A DNA stretch of 64,000 nucleotides. Origin: Platerodrilus igneus. Lineage: Eukaryota; Arthropoda; Insecta; Coleoptera; Lycidae. The number at the start of each line of letters is the position of its first letter. The first letter of the stretch is position 1. Position numbers and translations under genes: made by a program. This document shows positions 41,307-54,899 of the stretch, piece by piece. The notes below the pieces were generated by a model. It was not told where the DNA came from, did not search any database, and worked only from the letters and a program-made list of their open reading frames with translations. Location: assembly GCA_036346225.1 (NCBI GenBank), contig JARFIW010001082.1, forward strand, positions 2,914,001-2,978,000, written 5' to 3'.

Positions 41307-43700
41307 GGTTTTCCGTTGTGGAACTGGTTGGACGCTTGTCTCCATTGATTTCTATTTTGAGCTAAGCTACACATTTCCCTGAAATTCCCACAGCCTACAT
41401 CTTTGACTATATGTATACAATAGTCTAAACTAGGTCTACATCTACCTCTCTTTTTTCCTATCCCTGCTTCTATTACCCACTATTTCTTCATGCCTGGGTA
41501 TGTGACCTATCATCCTATCTCTCCTATTTTGTACTGTTTCCCACATCTTTCTTTCTTACCCTACTGTTTTTAGAATCTTTTTGTTCTTAACTTAATCTGC
41601 TCATGATATATTCATCATGCATCTGTAGCACCAAATTTCAAATGCTTCTATCTTTATGGTGTCCACTTCTCCTACTGTTCAAGGTTCACAGCCGTACAGT
41701 GCTGTGCTTCACACATTTGTTTCTGTGTTTATTGTCTTTGAACACAGTAGTTGCTTTTTCTTGTTAAATGTAGTACGACCTTGTGCTAATCTTTGTTTTA
41801 TATCTTTTGTGCTTTTCCCATCTTGCGTTATTTGACTTCCTAGGTAGCAGAAATCCTTAACCTCTTGTAAGTTCTCATTTCCTATTTGTATTGTAGTTTT
41901 TAATTATTTTCCCCTCTTTTGCATACTAGTACTTTAGTTTTATTTATGTTAATTTTTCTACTGCATCTCTCCGTTAGAACTGTTTCCATTTCATTAAGAG
42001 CTGCTTCTAACTCCTTCTTGCTAGATGCTAACCACTATATCATCTGCAAATCTGAGCATATCAATCGTTTATCTATGCATAATAATTCCAAATGTCTTTC
42101 TGTATTTGATAGTATTCATTGCCTCTTCGATATACAAGTAAAAAATTAATGGGATATGGCTTATCACAGTCCCATCCCCTTCCTAATATTTACTTCTCTA
42201 CATTCCTGCTCTAATTCTATTACAGCTGTATACTGTTTGTATAAGCTATATACTATCCGTCTATCCCTATAAATGATTCCAATTTTTTTGAGTATTTTGA
42301 ACATTTTTTTCCATTTTACATTGTCGTATGCTTTTTCAGATCTACAAACCTTATATGTATGCTTTCTCCTTTTTCTATTGTTTTTTCCATTATCACCCTT
42401 AAAGCTAAAATGGCCTCCCGTGTGCCTCTGTTTTGTCTAAACTCAAATTGATCTACTCCTAGTATCTCTTCAGTCCGTGCTTCCATCTGTCTTTGTACTA
42501 TTCTAGTTAATATCTTCGTCATGTGTGCTGTCACTCTTATTGTTCCCAAATTTTCACATATATCTGTACCACTCTTTTTTGGTATAGTCACTACGGTGTT
42601 ACTTTTGAAATCTTTGGGTATCTTGCCATTCTCATACATATAAGTTACAAGTTGGAAGAGACGCTCTGTTATGACTTGTCCAACGGCTTTTGAAGTTTCC
42701 GCTTACTTCTTATCTATACCTGGTGCTTTAATATTTTTCAGGTTCTTTAATGCTAATTCAAACTCATCTCTAAGTATAAGATATCTTGTCATCCTTTTCA
42801 ATGTTTGGTTTCTGTTCTAGTGCTTCGATTTCCTGTCCTGCATATAAATTCCCTATATATGCTTGTCATCTGACCACTTTCTCTACATTTTCTATAATGA
42901 CGTTTCCTCCCACGCCCCTTATATTTTTGCTATATGGTTTTATATCCCTAAAATTTATTCTAATCAGTTTGTATGCTTTGTCAGTCTTTCCTATTTCCAG
43001 ATTCGTTTGTACCTATTTGCACTTTTCATCAATCAATTGTTCTTTAGCTTTCCTGCATTTGCGAAGAATTTCCTATTTTGTGGCTTTGTATTTTTTTCTT
43101 CCTGCTTCATCTGGTCTGTTTATGTATTTTCGTCTTCTATTACATTCAGAATATTCTTTGTTACCCATGGTCTTATTTTCTTTTTGTTTATAACACAGAA
43201 TATTTCTGGCTACCATGACTAAGCTGGATTTGATGTTATTCCATTCTGTTTCTATTTCTTTGGTGTTAGAAATTTTTCCCGATGTCTTTTAGCAATTTGT
43301 TTGACTTTTTCTAAAATCTTTTGTGGATATCCTTACCTTTATCAAAAATTAAGTGCCTGTTCCCATTTTTTTCAAATTTTTAAATTTAACTGCAGCTTTC
43401 TTAATTACTATGTTGTCGTCAGGGTCTATATATGCTTCTAGGGAGGTAGCTTCTATAGTTTTTTAGATTCCTAAATCGTTGTCAAACAAGAATGTAATCT
43501 ATTTGATATCTCCCTAAGTCTCCTGACATCTTCCACGTGTATCGTCTTCTAGCATGATGTTGAAATTCTGTGTTCATTGTGATGGTTAAATTGTTGTTTC
43601 GCAAAATTCTACAAGCCTATTTCCCCTGTCGTTTCTCATGCCTAAACCAAATAAACATACTTTCTAGTAAATTAATGAATCATTCTTGTAGTCATTCATA
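41307..43700 (-). pseudogene. LINE reverse transcriptase (decayed), minus strand
   Basis: A segment at 42316-42639 is clear RT: GKIPKDFKSNTVVTIPKKSG, KILTRIVQRQMEARTEEILG, VDQFEFRQNRGTREAILALR and IHIRFVDLKK (the motif A region; the expected D-Y-x-K-A-F is damaged). Downstream the C-terminal part reads KIEAFEIWCYRCMMNIS, GKKRGRCRPSLDYCIHIV and CGNFREMCSLAQNRNQWRQ, ending ASNQFHNGKPYDKK near 41310. This is the widespread arthropod endonuclease-RT LINE (often mislabelled craniofacial development protein 2-like). Upstream, 42700-43700 should hold the RT N-terminus and endonuclease but is badly eroded. No intact frame remains. Confidence 0.82.
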
Positions 43701-43704
43701 ATAG

Positions 43705-44940
43705 AATCAATTTAAATATAATATAAATAATATAAATAATATAAATTGTTTGGCATTTTAACATATATGCTTGTATTTATAAATACATAAATGTAGAAAA
43801 TTTTTTATCTTAAACTGCAGTTACTCATAATAATGTTACAATTTAGTTGCGTTACGCAAGACATTATTTGAATCACACCCATTTTCTATTATGGCTTATT
43901 TTATTTTATTCTAATTGATAGTAAATTGAGATACTTTCCAAAATTTCGTTTTAGATTTTAGAGTAATTTGGTTGTGCTGTTATAAATTAAATAACATCTC
44001 GAATATATTATTTGAAACCTCTTTCAAATTTTCCTAGCTTATTTGTGTATTGTATTCAGATGATAATATCCTACTTTTCAGTGATATTTTAAAGTCTGTA
44101 TTTGAATTTAAATTCTCAGTATTTTTTATAATACACAATATATTTGTATATCTTTGTATACACAAGAATTAGCACTTTAATTTTTATCTGCGAGTGTGAG
44201 AATCTCGAATGTTTTATTACAAATCCTTTTCAAATGCAAAAATATGGTGAAAGTTGGAGGTGAATGTTAATTATCAATTAACCTCCAATGTGCACGTGGC
44301 AACACTCTTTCAATGAATGTTAATATGCAGAGAATGAATATCTTTGCTATGAAACTTCCTTAAAGTTATTGTACTTTTTTTTTAAATTATAAATTTCTGA
44401 GAAAAGTTATGCTAGACAATACGTGTGTACTGACTAACCTTAGATCACCCTTTGAATATGTGATGTGTATGAAGTTTTCTAGTCCTGAGAGTTTTTTCAG
44501 TCAATATTCTATGTACTAAGAAAGACCATATATAAAGTATTAATTATATAAAGTATTTAACACTTTCATCGTACACAGATGTATTATTTATTATAATTAT
44601 TAAATTTTAACCAATTATTCATGATGTTGAATATTAAAGAGAAAAAAATATTGCAATGATCTGCTTATCACCTAAAATTAGTTTCACATTTGTTGTTTGC
44701 CATTCCTTTGTTAGTTTATGTAGGGTATTTTGTAGTTCTTTCCTCTTAACCAGTATTGTTTTAGTTGTTAATGTGTTTTAAATTAATAAACAATTTAGTC
44801 AAATCTAGTCATATTTAACAGTGTTCCACAGTATACATGTTAGAATACTTATTTAAATGTGGTAGTTCCTATTAATTATTATACTTATTGGATTGTTATT
44901 AAAATGTTTCATATTTATTTGTTTTTTGTTTCATTTGAAC
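43705..44940. other. AT-rich intronic or intergenic sequence
   Basis: A short aatataaat tandem (about 43711-43748) is the only repeat noticed. No coding sequence is found up to the WBP4 exon. Confidence 0.4.
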
Positions 44941-44942
44941 AG

Positions 44943-45015
44943 GGCTGACTATTGGAAATCTCAGGACAAAAAGTATTGTGACTTTTGCAGATGTTGGATT
45001 ACTGATAACAAACCT
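44943..45015 (+). CDS. WBP4: WBP4/FBP21 exon 2 (U1-type zinc finger)
   Basis: A 73-bp exon lies between an acceptor (tttgaacag/G) and a strong donor (CCT/gtaagt). It encodes ADYWKSQDKKYCDFCRCW then ITDNKP after a split ATG (AT in the previous exon, G here). WBP4 begins MADYWKS...FC.YCK.WI.DN.P, and the C-X2-C pair of its matrin/U1-type finger is present. The protein is a spliceosome component that binds SF3B1/SIPP1-type partners through WW domains. The following exons (second half of the finger, coiled region, two WW domains) were not found before the window's end, so only this piece is annotated. Confidence 0.8.
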
Positions 45016-45820
45016 GTAAGTAATGATTTGTTAATATTTTCTGGTGACTTTCTATATTTGAAATCGTCATAAAATTTGATGTAAATGTGTTATAACCTAG
45101 TTCATTTTGGGAAAAGTTGAAATTTTGTTGGAATCATATGTATTACTGACTAATGTTATAAGGATCTTAATTCACACTAACCAAAATTTATGAAGTGTTT
45201 AGAACTTTGGCAATACATATCGTTTTAACTAATTTAACAAGCATAGCTGCAGGAGTAGGAACCAACCGATACCATCATTTTGCGATACTTTACAAATACC
45301 TAATATCTTGTTTTTGACGATATCGATACCATTGATTGCAAGTATTGCTGATTCCCTATAATTTTCACAAAAAAATATGTTGGTGCAGAGTATGATAAAA
45401 ATTTTGAAAATTGAAATTGTGTTATTATTTTGATCATTTTAATTAAAATATTCCTGCAATTTTTATACCAACCTGGCTGTATAATAGCAGAACAGGTTAT
45501 TTGATTAATATTTATTAGACATTTCAAATAATGTACATTTTTTCCGCATCGGCAAATTTATAATTATGCTTAATATTAAAGAAAGGCATTACATAGGATG
45601 ATGCAGTTAAACCAAAAGTTTAGTCTTTACAATAAATCCATAAAACTAGACTTCAAAAAATGATGTTGTTTAATGCGTGGGGTGAGGCGTCTTATAAATT
45701 TGTGTATCGACTTACCTCCGTGCATGTTTTCTTGTTCTAATTGTTGTACATATTCTTCAACTAAGTGGACTGTATGCAATTATAGTACGTGTTACTTTTG
45801 CACTTTCACTGTGTTTTCTA
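45016..45820. other. intronic sequence, no feature recognised
   Basis: AT-rich; presumably WBP4 intron. A possible frame at 45673-45861 reads as the reverse of the hAT remnant's end and is not a gene. Confidence 0.35.
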
Positions 45821-45829
45821 GGGGTTTAT

Positions 45830-47340
45830 TGATAAATTCGGCGGCACTATTGACTAACTAACTTTATCGAACCGAACCAACGACTGTTCCGCTTCGATGT
45901 TCATGAGAGAGTGTTTTCATCACTACCCTTAGTCCAACTTAATTTCCACAAGCACAAATGAGGTTTTATGACAGAAAGTAATGGGACAAGGGATTGCAGC
46001 TTTACTATTTGATTTACAACTATGAATTTACGACTCAAAATTAAACACGACTGCGACAAAGAGACCGAACAGATGTATAGCTACCAAAAGTATTATCTGT
46101 AATACAACCAAATAAAGTAATATAGTAGCTCTAAAACATTATATTACATAATAATACAAGTTGTATATAGAGAAGCTTCTCGGCATTTTCTGCCTTTAAG
46201 TTTCAACGACTATCCTCATTTATATCCCGCATCAGAAAATAATTGTTCATTAGGGACACCTGTGCATGGAGTAGATAATATTTCGCCACAGTTTTCCTGA
46301 GAATATCTAACCAGGAATTATTCCACCACTGATATGTTTGTAACTTTGATTTCATGTGGATTTCGTAGATACTCTTGTCATTCTAGTTGGAATTTGTCCG
46401 TATTACTTACTTTTAAAGCTGCTTCACGTTTCTGGTCTTCAACATTATAATTTTTATAATTTTCCAAATATTTTTTATTACTGGCAGTTTTGCTGCAGAA
46501 AAAGGTTGTGATTTAAAATGTGGATCTGAAAATGTTGCAAGCATTGTGTTTTTTATCATTGAATATACTTTCAAAACGATTTTGCAAACCTTTCAGTATA
46601 CAGTCCTTTACTGCTTCAATATATTGAGTCATTTCCTTCTGAACTCTATTGATTAGAATGGCTATAAACAGCAAGATCACTGCTACTGAGACTTTATCAG
46701 CCGAGATTTGTATTGTAGTGTCCTTAAATATTTCTAACATATCGCATAGTCCATTGTTTATATGTTAGTTTTGCTGCCTGCAGGGTGTTATGACTAAGAC
46801 TATATAGTACTACGGCTTCTTTTTGAAACAAAAGGTGCTCCATCATATTATATGTGAAGTTCCAGCATGTGGAAATGTTTTGAATCAAAGAATGAAGTGG
46901 CATCTTTTGCTGGAATTGGATTTCGTAGTTTTCTTATTGCTTGTTCAGATTTGTTCAAATGCTCAACCAGGGCTCTGGCAACAGACAAAATGTCTGATAC
47001 AGTTTGCTGAACTTAAAGGCTGTACGAAATGTAAGGTATGGGCAAAACAATGTAGATTTTCAAAAATTGACCGTCTTTCCTTGCTTTAATCATGTTGCTA
47101 GCATTATTGTGCACCATGGTGTGAAGCTTTGCATGATGTACAACTTGGCGAAGTCAGTGTGGATTTTCAACACTCCAGTAATTTATGTTGAGTCGATAAA
47201 CCGTTCCATCGTTTGTAAAAAAGGGCCTGTTGGAGAACAATACGTAACAATAAAAATTGTGGTTCTGTTGTATTTTTTTTGTGTCATTTGCCAAAAAATT
47301 GCCCCATTTTGGAAATCAACGACACAAAGATCTTGATGTA
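45830..47340 (-). pseudogene. hAT-family transposase remnant
   Basis: Read downward from about 47340, with frame changes: HNNASNMIKA (the DDE-fold segment with DNAxNM; the Asp is replaced by His), CFAHTLHFVQPLSSA (C..HxLxL motif), and a run matching the region after the RW site (KTFPHAGTSHIIW). Next comes LEIFKDTTIQISADKVSVA (usual LEPF..AT...SAEK) with LKGLQNRFESIF at 46600-46740. The C-terminal dimerisation part is weak (NSAAEFINKPLE near 45830). It is close to ZBED/hAT transposases. There are multiple stops and no terminal inverted repeats located. It is inactive and lies in the presumed WBP4 intron. Confidence 0.72.
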
Positions 47341-47344
47341 AAGA

Positions 47345-50300
47345 CACATGATATGGATGATGTTTGGTACATGTGAAATTGACTTTAACTATCTAAATGA
47401 GATTTACTATACCACAAATACTATAAAAACAATACAACCTTTTATGGGTATAACAACCTTAACACTTTCACTTACCTGGAAAAATCTCTGAACCTTCGGT
47501 ATAATACAGTTTTGTTGCACGTCAGTTCACCTGGGATTTTACAATCTTGCTAGACGATGGGTGGTCTACGAGATAATGTTAAATAGTTTTTTGATTGTTT
47601 TGCATACACATAGGTGGAGCTTTGTGTACACCTTTTTCTCACCTTCTAACCCAAACTATACACAAGTAATAATAGAACTCCATCTGTTTACTTAACCTAT
47701 ATTGAAACATGAAAATCTCAGTAAGATAACAAACAGTTTAAATTGACTATTCCTGTTTGGCCAAATCTGCTTGTAAAAGGGCGAATGTATTAATTATATG
47801 CATCTAACCAAAATAAATGGGTATCTATAAGTTTTGCTGGTTACCAAGTTGCTTTTAATCAAGCGTAAACCGATAAAAAAATCCACTTATAAAAAAGCAT
47901 TGTTGAATGCATGAAAATAACAATTTAAAATATGTAACAGGTGAAAAAAAGCAATGACTTACACTTATCTTTATAAGGCTCAAGCGACCTTGTGATGTAA
48001 GACCAAAACTGGGATTGCCAGTAATCCACTGAAGGCAACAGATGATGAAGAAAGCATCCACTAGCGAACTACTTTTACTAGTATCGACAATTTGTTTATC
48101 CCTGCGGTCATATTCGCGTTCGGCAGCTTATTTCACTGGCAAACCTGAATCTATAAAATTATTGTCATTTCATATGCACGGCGTTAGTTGATTGTCAATT
48201 GAATTTCAACAGCTTGAAATGCATGACTGATAGACTGTGTTTGATTGGTCCCCTCTAATATGATTTGGCTGTATTTATAAGTTAAAATGATCTCGGGGTT
48301 TACACATATTTCTGGTTTACAGGGTTTGTGCGATTTGAACTGTTTTAAAGTTGAGGTCAAGAGTTTTTCTTTGCATGAGAATATATGCATTGTTGTTTTT
48401 ACGCTGTCCATTTACTACCACATCTGCGTTCTTGGTTAGTCCCTGCACATTGGATTTTAGGACATTTTATGGTTTCTGTGTATTCAAGTAATCTACAATG
48501 ATTTCAGTGTATTTGCAATGCGTTAGAATATTTTGGAATACACGTTCGTAGGATGATTATTTATAAAAAAATACGCTTGTGTTTTTCTAATTTGATATTC
48601 AACATGTGAAGTCCCTTTCATTGCTTGTTGTAAAAGAATGTACTGAGTACGTTTACTGTTTATGTTGATATTTTACTTTAGTAATATAATTAAACAGCCC
48701 ATTTTTAACTATAAACCACCCGGCTTCTAAACATTTTTTTGAGTATTCTCCCGCTAAGCTCATTTTAATTAACTTAAATGAAGGAAGGTTGTCCTATATG
48801 CAAATGCATGTTTAACTAATACATTAGCGTTACATATTTATTGTTTTAAAATTTATCAAACACTACTCTAAGACTATCGGGCATAGTGCACTATTTCTTG
48901 TGTATCTAAATGAGAATTAGGTGCCGCTGCAGCTAGTACAGCAACTTCATTATTTTCTCCAGTTACTGTTGCTTGAGGGGGCCTTTTTTTTTGGTTGAAC
49001 ATTTATGTCAATAGTACATTGTTTGATAGTATGATAAAGTGAAACATGTGCCCGAATTCTATTCAGAAAACACTGAGCATAGAGATTAATAGCATTACTA
49101 AGATTCCTTCTAACTTCTGCATACACTGTTACGGTTCCTGCGCCATATTATTGCACAATTGTTTATTATAACATGATCACGCGGCAAATGTATCAAATAC
49201 AAAACATGTGTAAAAGTGATATAATGATCAGATTTACTTTTAAAATATAAATAAAAGCAATGTACTCACTTAAACCACACCTTACAGTTATATCCCAGGG
49301 CCATCTCGTTGTGGGTCCATCACGCCATTTGCTGAAACCAGATTTATCCGTCCATCCTTTATTGCACATACATAGGTAGGACGAGAAGGATACAGGTAAA
49401 GGTAACACAAAGATAAGGTAGAAGGGAACCTACATCCTAAAAAAGAGAAAAGACGGACACACAACACAGGTAGCTGTTCTCGGCTTCAGGCCTCGTAGTC
49501 TAATGACGTCTCATCACACCGTGTGCACTTGCGCCATTCACTCGGCACCTGCGCATTCTTTTGCGCAAACGCAACTGTCCGGAATGATGGAAATTGACAA
49601 GTTCATTTAAAAATATTCGCGGGAATTTATTTACATATTTAACAATGTACATTGCCAAATTTGGAATGTAACAACACCACAACCATTTCAGTTTCCTTTT
49701 GTATGGTTAAATGCTCCATTCTGAGGTAGTGTCACTTACCTAACAGAATCTGGTCTTCTTGTTTGCAAAATAAGTTTTGAACTGAGTAGAACGGGCTATT
49801 TCTTAAAGTTATTTCTTTCTCTAGGTTTATCTACATTTAAAAAACTAAACTAAACAATAACAAATACAAAGACAAGATATAACACATTAGGTTAAGCGGA
49901 TTTTGACATAAGGAATGACATTTTTAAAACTAAATACAAAAATATACATTAATATGAAAGCAGATTTAGTCAATCACTTCGATAAGGCATAAATTGGCCC
50001 AGTATTCCAAAAAAGACTCCTGTCTTTGGGCTACGATAATAGTAGTTTCTGGACATCATTTTTCAGTAATTGAAAATGTGAGAAATAAAATTTGTTTTGA
50101 GACATAAAAAAAAAGTATTTTTTATTGCAAATATATTGCAGAATTGTATGCATGAGTTCTCAGTAGGAGAAATCGAAAAAATAAAATTTCATCCGTTACA
50201 GCGTCATCTACCATGAACCGAAAAAAAATGTTTCATTGCTGTATTTCCGCCGTGGATTGTTTAAATTTTGATTATGGACAATTTTCTGTAGAATGCTTAT

Positions 50301-50680
50301 TATTTAAGATATGTGAAGGTTTCAGGTTAAAAACTTACCCAGTGTATTCAGATTATTTTTATGAACTATCAGAGATTGCCTCTCATTCACAAATATACCT
50401 AATAGGTATATTATAATGGTGTTTACAAATTGTAAAGTTATGCTCTATGGGAGTGGTCTTGGCCATCTTCTTTAATAAATTTTGTGAAAATATTCCTTTA
50501 TTCTTAAAGAAAATCTTTATCTTTTTGCAAAAGCAAATTCCTTGCCTAGTAATCAGCTATGAAACCCAAAACACACCAAATGTTGTGTTGCCAAAAAATC
50601 CAACATATGTGACAGCCATTCCTTAAGAAAGCACTTGGCGGCTACTTCATAGCTTTTTAATTTATTCGAACCGAAATTGA
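47345..50680. other. AT-rich stretch without recognised genes
   Basis: Short frames (47855-48061, 48184-48411, 49193-49408, 49500-49682, all minus; 50213-50416 plus) show no known motif. Some may be decayed repeats. Confidence 0.35.
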
Positions 50681-50683
50681 GCA

Positions 50684-50932
50684 TTGGCCATATTTATCGG
50701 TCATCCGCTAGGATTTTATAAAAGGTTATATAAACCTCCAGATCAAATATATCAAACGGATAAAATATCGAGGTTACTAATGCTAGTGGAGAAAGCTGTT
50801 GCTACTAAATTTAAAGAGAAATCATTAAATGAAATAAATATCTATATGGAAGAAGATTTACTAGAAATGTTAATGAATATCGAGACACTTCGTATTAGAT
50901 TTAGAAAAATACAGATAGGTCTCGGTAAATAA
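50684..50932 (+). CDS. unrecognised short frame with coding-like composition
   Basis: 82 codons, with the first ATG internal (MLVEKAVATK). The protein is charged and probably helical: TDKISRLLMLVEKAVATKF, then MEEDLLEMLMNIETLRIRF. The amphipathic Leu/Glu/Lys pattern looks more protein-like than its neighbours, so it could be an exon or transposon fragment. No family is recognised. Confidence 0.25.
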   Translation: MAIFIGHPLGFYKRLYKPPDQIYQTDKISRLLMLVEKAVATKFKEKSLNEINIYMEEDLLEMLMNIETLRIRFRKIQIGLGK

Positions 50933-50939
50933 GGAAAGT

Positions 50940-53900
50940 TTACCATTACACATGAGTTTAAAAACAAACCATTGAATCATGGAATTGGATAGACACGCCA
51001 CGCCCTACAACATCAATAATAAAACCAGCTATAAAAATTAATGCTGTACATGTAAAGCATGTGAAGAATTAAGTGCTTATAAAGAATCAAAGAACCCTCC
51101 ACCATGGCAGATTACCCGCAACATTCATATGCTCAATATGGTCATAAATTATAGCCATTAAAAATGGGTCGCGAACATAAACAAATTACATTACTTTTGG
51201 TATAAATTTAAAAGCATGAGAATATGATGACCGGTCACATAAATTAATATAGAACTGCATTGATCTCGAAAATTGAGCAGTTAGGTGCACTACTTACTCC
51301 GTGAGACAAAAATATCATGTAATGGCCCTGACACCAAAAACTTATAAAACCCATGGGTAATAAAAGAGGTGAGATATCTATCTTTCCTCTTCCATTATTT
51401 GGCAACAAATATCCGGACAAGGCTTCGAATTCGACTGAATGCAACGATTGCGGTGCGAATAAGGTTGATAATTGGATAAACCAAGAATGGTATTAAACAC
51501 CAGTATTGTGAGTAAATAAGTTCCCAAATGCAAGTAAAAGCGCAGAATTAAAAATACAATTAAAGGTGAAAACATCCTGCGATGGAAGTTTTCATTGTTT
51601 TTGTTTTATTTGTACCCATATAAAATGGTAGTTACCCTTCAAGGTAAGTGTTGCACTGTAGTAGTTACTAAGTGACCAAACTGGTTCGCACGCTGGTATT
51701 GGGATATTTTACCCTGAACTATAGAATGTTCTTTTGCATCTACCGCCAGTGAAGCTAAAAGTAGATAGTGTGTTTCGCCCCGTATTTACCCTACTTTCAC
51801 TGTAGTCAACAGTGTAAAACAGAAAGCCGCTTGTGTGCACATTGTATATCTATTAGTCCGTAAAATTTTAAAGCTGCGATACTTTTCCAAATTGTACCAC
51901 TTGTTTCGTAACGTAAGACTGTACCAGTTGTAGCGCCTAGATAATTCAAGTAGACTTACGTCTACCGTCCACATTGTTACCGGAGGTTTGCATGCACCCG
52001 GTGTAACACGCGTGATATTTCGGGCTATAGTCTACACTCTTTTGGTCGTCAAACCTAAGAACCCGTACTGCCGTGAGGCCCAGGTGCATCCAACCCTACC
52101 CCATCTTAGAAATAATTGTACTCACAAGTATATCTTTGGTAGCCCTGGCCAGTGCGAACTTACACTTAGTTGTTACTTTTGGTTAGTTATCATAGTTAAT
52201 TTGATCGTAGTTGTGGCGTACTCAATATACGCCGTACCTACATTTGCTTATATACACCTTTGTTCATGTTACTTACTGTACTTAATTAATGTGTTCTTTT
52301 CAGCTATGTGTTTGTAAATAGAGTTAAGAGTATAATCCAGGTGCATTATTCTGTTGTAGTAATTTGCGTGAGTAGGGTGAATCAGTACATTCTACACCGT
52401 GAGTTTTCTTTACCATCATATTTTCTTATTATAACAAGTGCAGGGGCGTTTGCTCGACCAGTAACGAGACCCCGATTATATCTAACACAGTGACATTACT
52501 GGTGGTGCCCACCTGATTTTGCCATCATACCCGATTTTTGGCATACTACCAAGTTTAGGACCCATTGTAATTGTCATCTTAGGGCATTTAGCAATCCCGA
52601 CCTACGACTTTTATCATACCCACCCCTCACCGGCTAGAGCTAGGCCGCGCACGGATTACGATCCGTCCCTTGGTGTCGTAGTGCTGAATTGGCCCGTAAC
52701 ACAACTCGCTTATGTGAATTAATCAGTTAAAGTTTTGGTCGATTTTTAACCTTCAGAATTTAGTATTAGTTATGAATTTTAGAGACTGGTAAAAAAAATT
52801 ACCAGACGATTGATTATTCGGGAGTAACTCACAATTAAGCAAAAAGCCAATAATGAGAACACTGTATATAAATCACACCTAACTTTAATTCATGAAAGGA
52901 AGCTCATTCTTCAATAATCATATCATACTTAGTAAGATAAATAACTTGTACCTTGTATAATGCCTTTTAAATTAAATATACAAGCATAAAACTAAATAGC
53001 AATACGCAGGAATAATGTCTTAAACGCAACGAGTTTTATTAAAATAAATATGCAATTATTGAAAGGAAATAACCTGGCACGCTAGCTATAAACAAATCTC
53101 ATTCAAAATATTAACGCATAAATAAATAAACGCATTCAAATACGTCATCATAGAAACGTTAATACGTGACCAACAACATTGTATTTTCATAAAATCCAAC
53201 AGATTTTGGAGTACTAAATAACAAATAACAAATGTTTGGTTACACGATAAAATTTAAATAATAGCAAATATAAACAAGAGACGTGACTTAAACGAAGATA
53301 AAAGTTGGATTTTCAGAGAAATGTGCTATGCAAAGTATGTGCCTACATGGAAAAGGCAAAGTACAATGCCTCAATCAACAAAATGCAAGAGTAAACCAAT
53401 AAGCACAGGTGGAAGCAGGATTCTTTATATAGAATACAGACTTGGAAAACAATCGGTGTATCTTCGACCAAGGCACAAACTATATCAATTCAAAGCCGAA
53501 TATCACGCGACTGAAAATAGATGAATTTAAATAATTATTTAGTGATTGAAAGATTTTAAAAGTCGTGTTAATTCAAGTGCCAATAAATATAATAGAAGTT
53601 GCCGTTTACTGTGAAAAACATAAGTAATAATTATTAATTAAACCTAATATTAATGTTTAATAATTTAGGGCTCTACTTATCCCTAAGTATTTTCTAAATA
53701 TACTCTAAATATCCACTAAATACATTATAAATATACTCTGGGTAAATCTACATAAACTCCAAGCTGAGTATCGAAAGGAAAATTAATCAACAAAGGGTTA
53801 TACTGAGCGAAATTAATTGGAAACAATCCAGGGGTGCTGACCAACCACATTCAGAGGCAGTTCCAAACAGGGAGAACGCAGATTAGAGATAAAAAGATTA

Positions 53901-54400
53901 TTTATTAGTATAAGGTTTTATTTCAATTTTTAACACTTACAATTTTTATATATTGAAGTATTTAATTTGTGAAGAGTCATCAAAAGTCTTTTGAAAATTT
54001 ATGTACAGAGAAAGATCATTTGAACGTTCAAAAGTGCTTCTAGTAACAGACAGTAGTATTTTTGCTGGCTTTGGGGGAGTTATGCTTGGGCATAATAAGA
54101 TAGATATTATTATTTAGATTCAGGGGTTAATTTTATTAATGTCAGATCAAAGTATCAAAGTTATTGAACTATAAAGTGTACATATTCATGATAATTATAC
54201 AAATTTTGGTTTATATCATTCAAATGGATAGGAGCTAAAGTAAAAGGAGAATTAAACAGTCTTTGTTGTCGTATCGGCGTGTGCTCTGTGTGGATTGGAC
54301 TGAGCTAGTCAAAGTATGTAAGAAGAGGTATCTTTAAAAATTTTAAAATAGAGGATATATCAAAAATAAAAGTATAGAGATGACCACCCATATATTGCAA
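50940..54400. other. AT-rich stretch without recognised genes
   Basis: Open frames here (51988-52317, 52519-52722, 53321-53524 and others) have no motif I can name. Around 53690-53750 there is a short run of taaatatactct-like units. Confidence 0.35.
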
Positions 54401-54411
54401 CAATTTATATG

Positions 54412-54413
<2 letters not shown>

Positions 54414-54466
<53 letters not shown>
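54414..54466. repeat. (AT)n microsatellite
   Basis: About 22 uninterrupted AT dinucleotides preceded by tatgtatgtgtat. Confidence 0.95.
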
Positions 54467-54468
<2 letters not shown>

Positions 54469-54699
54469 AACTTGAGAAAATTTAAGAAAAATCCAAATTA
54501 TGTAGACAATCAGGCACAACATTAAATTTATCTTTTCTTTCAAATTCGCAGACAATGATAATTTTAAACGTAATAAATTTATAGATTAGATTACTTTTAA
54601 CCTTCCATAGAGAATAACAATAAATCAATGTTCTGGTACACTCTTACACTACTCATAATCAAACTGTCAAGACAAACAAAAGTGCTTTACAATGCATAA

Positions 54700-54895
54700 A
54701 TTTGCTAGAATGACAAACTCCTCTATGAGCCTCACCTAGACTTATAAACAAAAAATTACATCATAACTAACCTCAAATAATGATGCCAAAACTGCTAGAG
54801 TGACAAACTTACCACGAGTCTTGTTTAGACTTATATAATGCTGAGCAACCAACTCTTCATGAGTCTTGTCTAGACTAACATACTGCGTTGCAATG
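54700..54895 (+). repeat. three diverged tandem units
   Basis: The pattern tgctaga.tgacaaact...gagtct..tctagactta recurs at about 54702, 54790 and 54841 with growing divergence. The last unit is shorter. Confidence 0.6.
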
Positions 54896-54899
54896 CGGA

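Noticed and set aside
45890..45930. GATGTTCATGAGAG considered as WBP4 exon 3 (..FHER)
   Set aside because: The surrounding residues and splice sites do not fit the family, and it lies in the hAT remnant's edge.
51988..52722. Plus-strand frames of 60-110 codons in a slightly GC-richer patch
   Set aside because: No motif, no consistent frame across stops, and no splice context that would join them convincingly.
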